Below, in pieces: positions 61,862-64,000 of a stretch of 64,000 bases of DNA. Origin of the DNA: Hwangdonia lutea (GTDB lineage: Bacteria; Bacteroidota; Bacteroidia; Flavobacteriales; Flavobacteriaceae); the NCBI RefSeq assembly GCF_032814565.1, contig NZ_CP136521.1:682001-746000 (forward strand), given 5' to 3'. The notes below the pieces were generated by a model. It was not told the DNA's origin. It made no database searches and worked only from the letters and a program-made list of their open reading frames with translations. Each line of letters starts with the position of its first letter. Position 1 is the first letter of the stretch. Both the position numbers and the translations under genes were made by a program.

Positions 61862-62338
61862 CTAATTATTTTTAAAAATTATACTTGTTGCGTTATCAAT
61901 TTCGTTGAGATATCCGAGTGTTGAAGTACCTTTGTTTACTTCGTTTAAATACCCAACGGTTGATGTGCCTTTATTGAAACTTTGGGAAATCATTTCCATA
62001 GATTTCGAAAATTCGTTAAAAGCCAATTGCGGGTCTTCATAAGTTCCTAAATTATTCTCATTGAATGATTTACCAAAATAAAACCCCAACATAAGAACAG
62101 CAACTGCAGCAACCGATAGCCATTTGTAATTAAATGTACGTTTGGTTTTTAATGGCACGTCTTTAGTAAATTGTTCTTGTTGATTTACCAAAAAATAGTC
62201 GAACATAGGTTTGTACATTTCTAAATGTGGCGCTACCGTGTTGCTTGTAAAATAGTTTTTCAACACCTGCTCTTCTTTTAGTGATGTCTCACCGTTCTCG
62301 TATTTTTCCAGTAATTTTTCTATATTATTTAATACCAT
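61862..62338 (-). CDS. Probable anti-sigma factor-like single-helix membrane protein
   Basis: A 158-residue protein with a cytoplasmic N-terminal part (NNIEKLLEKYENGETSLKEE, ending VPLKTKRTFNYK), one membrane helix (WLSVAAVAVLMLGFYFG, about residues 74-90) and an outer part with a repeated GTSTxGYLNE word. The start overlaps the sigma gene end by 14 bases. The layout is that of an anti-sigma regulator, but no zinc-binding motif is seen, so the role is inferred from position and topology. Confidence 0.78.
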   Translation of the reverse strand: MVLNNIEKLLEKYENGETSLKEEQVLKNYFTSNTVAPHLEMYKPMFDYFLVNQQEQFTKDVPLKTKRTFNYKWLSVAAVAVLMLGFYFGKSFNENNLGTYEDPQLAFNEFSKSMEMISQSFNKGTSTVGYLNEVNKGTSTLGYLNEIDNATSIIFKNN

Positions 62339-62834
62339 AATTATGTGTATTAGTTAATTTTTCTCGTATCGTTTTTCTTGCTCTCGATAAGTTTACACGA
62401 ACCGCTGTATTATTCATATCCAGCATTTTTGCAATCTCATCGTAATCGTATTCTTCTATATCTCGCAGCTGAATAATCATCCGTTGCTGTTCAGGCAACT
62501 CTTCAATAATCTTCGCTACCCAATTCACACTATCATTTAACTCAACTTGTTTTTGTAACGCGGTTTCATTGGCTTCGTAATTACTATGCACAATTTTTAA
62601 ATTCTGTGCCTGTTTCGATTTTAACTTATCAAAACAAAAATTCTTTGTCATCGTCATCGAAAAAGCCTCCACATTTTTATACTCAGCAATCTTCCTTTTA
62701 TTATTCCACAGCTTCATCAAAATCTCTTGCGTGGCATCTTCCGCTTCCTCAGTCGATATCAGCAACCGTTTCGCTAACCGAAATACTTTATCCTTAAAAG
62801 GCATTACAATATTTAAAAACTCTGTTTGAGTCAT
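62325..62834 (-). CDS. ECF RNA polymerase sigma factor
   Basis: A 169-residue ECF sigma factor. Region 2: FKDKVFRLAKRLLISTEEAE and DATQEILMKLWNNKRKIAEY. Region 4: ELPEQQRMIIQLRDIEEYDY, DEIAKMLDMNNTAVRVNLSR then ARKTIREKL. It directs polymerase to its own regulon and starts a four-gene operon with an anti-sigma-like gene and two DUF4252 genes. Its promoter is not evident; the leader contains a dispersed element end at 62942. Confidence 0.93.
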   Translation of the reverse strand: MTQTEFLNIVMPFKDKVFRLAKRLLISTEEAEDATQEILMKLWNNKRKIAEYKNVEAFSMTMTKNFCFDKLKSKQAQNLKIVHSNYEANETALQKQVELNDSVNWVAKIIEELPEQQRMIIQLRDIEEYDYDEIAKMLDMNNTAVRVNLSRARKTIREKLTNTHNYGIK

Positions 62835-62941
62835 TTTGGTTTGGTTTAGTAAAACAACTTAGTTAGGGCTGTTTAATGTTACGACGAGCATCTATTTGTT
62901 TTGTTACATTTCAACTTAAAATAAATAAATATTTGGGCGTA

Positions 62942-63054
62942 ACCCTCCCCGATAGCTATCGGGGAGGGTCGGGCTTTCCGCTACAAGTCCTCGCTTCGTC
63001 CCGATAACTATCGGGACTCGCTGTGGGCTTTTCACTGCAATCCCTTACGCGGGC
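62942..63054 (-). repeat. Dispersed element copy 6 with a 28-bp perfect palindrome
   Basis: Bases 62942-62969 are an exact 28-bp palindrome (left arm ACCCTCCCCGATAG). GTCGGGCTTTCCGCTA (62968) is the inverse right end; TGCAATCCCTTACGC (63036) is the inverse left end. A second CCGATAACTATCGG word (63000) is inside. The gap 62835-63206 holds this and an A/T-rich stretch before the next gene. Confidence 0.7.
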
Positions 63055-63206
63055 ATACTTGTTAAGTTTCTGTAAAACGCCATATTTCAGCTTAATTTAC
63101 AAAAGCTATAAAATTACATTCAACAAAATTTCGAGTGTTTATTTTTAATTAAACAATAATGTAAGTAAATTTAGGGTTTTATAGACTACTTATATAAAAT
63201 AATGCT

Positions 63207-64000
63207 ATGCGACATATTAAAGCCCTAATTGCACTATTTATAGTTTCCTCTTTTACGGTAAGCTGTTTTGAAGATAACGACGACAACCAAATTTCTGCCA
63301 GCCAAATAAACGATTTTGTTTGGAAAGGCATGAATACGTTTTATCTTTATAAAGACGATGTGCCAGACCTCGCCAACGACAGGTTTACCTCAGATGGAGA
63401 TTATGCCAACTATCTAAACACATTTTCAACCCCCGAAGATTTGTTTGAAAGCCTTATACACCAACGCCAAACGGTTGATAGATTCAGTTGGATTGTTAAC
63501 GATTATATTGCTTTGGAGCAACTATTTAGCGGTATCATTACCAGCAATGGTATGGAATTTGGCATATTCCGTTTTTCATCAACCGATACAGATGTTTACG
63601 GTTATGTACGCTATGTTTTACCCAACACAAGTGCTGCGAGCCAAGGTGTTAAACGGGGCGATATTTTTTATGGCATAAACGGCACGCAACTTACCACGGA
63701 AAATTGGAGAACCCTTACCGGTGCAGAAAACTATACGATTAACTTAGGAACCTACAATGATAAAGGTACGCCACAAACTACCGACGATTCGGTTAACAAT
63801 ACCACACAAACCATAGCGCTATCTAAAGCACAATACACTGAAAACCCTGTTTTAATTAGTAACGTTTTAGATGTTGGCAGCAATAAAGTGGCTTATTTAA
63901 TGTACAATGGTTTTACAGGAACCGACCAATTTAACGCCGAATTAAACGATATTTTTGGAGCCTATAAAAGCGCAAATGCTACCGAATTGGTTCTCGATTT
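63207..64000 (+). CDS. S41-family peptidase, N-terminal part (partial at window end)
   Basis: The frame opens at ATG 63207 and runs to the window edge (264 codons). A lipoprotein signal (ALIALFIVSSFTVSC, Cys about residue 20) precedes a region with FVWKGMNTFYLYKDDVPDLA, typical of the N-terminal domain of Bacteroidota S41 peptidases, and a PDZ domain (VLPNTSAASQGVKRGDIFYG then INGTQLT). The catalytic Ser-Lys lies beyond the window. It would be a carboxyl-terminal-type protease on the periplasmic side of the outer membrane. Another ATG at 63202 is out of frame. Confidence 0.85.
   Translation, partial: MRHIKALIALFIVSSFTVSCFEDNDDNQISASQINDFVWKGMNTFYLYKDDVPDLANDRFTSDGDYANYLNTFSTPEDLFESLIHQRQTVDRFSWIVNDYIALEQLFSGIITSNGMEFGIFRFSSTDTDVYGYVRYVLPNTSAASQGVKRGDIFYGINGTQLTTENWRTLTGAENYTINLGTYNDKGTPQTTDDSVNNTTQTIALSKAQYTENPVLISNVLDVGSNKVAYLMYNGFTGTDQFNAELNDIFGAYKSANATELVLD

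Overview
The window looks like the chromosome of a marine-type Flavobacteriaceae bacterium (Bacteroidota). Evidence: low G+C; repeated TAnnTTTG minus-7 promoter boxes; type IX secretion C-terminal domains of both type A and type B; lysyl- and prolyl-tRNA synthetases of the forms common in Bacteroidota; a long low-complexity insert in Rho; and lineage-typical families such as DUF4293, DUF4252, DUF3810 and DUF6090. The genus cannot be fixed from the sequence. No phage, CRISPR array, rRNA or intact insertion sequence is visible.

Layout. 1-4.6 kb: the end of a sigma-54 activator gene, an LptE-like lipoprotein, a TPR-like protein, secG and groES-groEL. A near-perfect sigma-54 promoter precedes groES. 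4.6-10.3 kb: a DUF6090 gene, then a tight five-gene operon (esterase, ATP-grasp ligase, GCS2-type carboxylate-amine ligase, class I glutamine amidotransferase, second ATP-grasp-like protein) that looks like a pathway for an unknown amide- or peptide-like metabolite. 10.4-20.1 kb: an RsmB-type rRNA methyltransferase, a secreted endonuclease I, purL, a decayed IS1182-type transposase and lysS. 20.2-23.9 kb: an operon of a previously uncalled 37-residue, 14-cysteine metallothionein-like peptide and a SigZ-like sigma factor, then a YoaK-type membrane protein, a phosphodiesterase, an FKBP isomerase and a DUF4293 protein. 24-34.7 kb: rho, rpsT with tRNA-Glu, proS, a lipoprotein, a FadL-like porin, folE behind a structured leader, a four-helix-bundle gene and cysS.

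34.8-37.1 kb: yidD, then two cassette-like units (a membrane protein and a ParD/ParE toxin-antitoxin pair). Each unit starts with a short box whose reverse complement ends the same unit, and a roughly 200-bp palindrome separates them. This resembles integron cassettes, with no integrase in view. 37.1-52.2 kb: housekeeping and envelope genes (dipeptidase, DUF3810 metallopeptidase, an amidohydrolase pair that includes degenerate domains, two SPOUT methyltransferases, an M48 protease, a DEAD-box helicase, small regulatory-fold proteins). 52.3-64 kb: a sirtuin lacking the zinc cysteines, a large T9SS adhesin-like protein, an XRE-type regulator with a membrane partner and a symmetrical operator, a glycosyltransferase, a heme-binding protein, purB with a small membrane-protein gene, an ECF sigma operon with two DUF4252 proteins, and the start of an S41 peptidase.

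Spaces between genes are filled with several dispersed repeat families, described individually. Functional calls rest on motifs read by eye; no database search was run.
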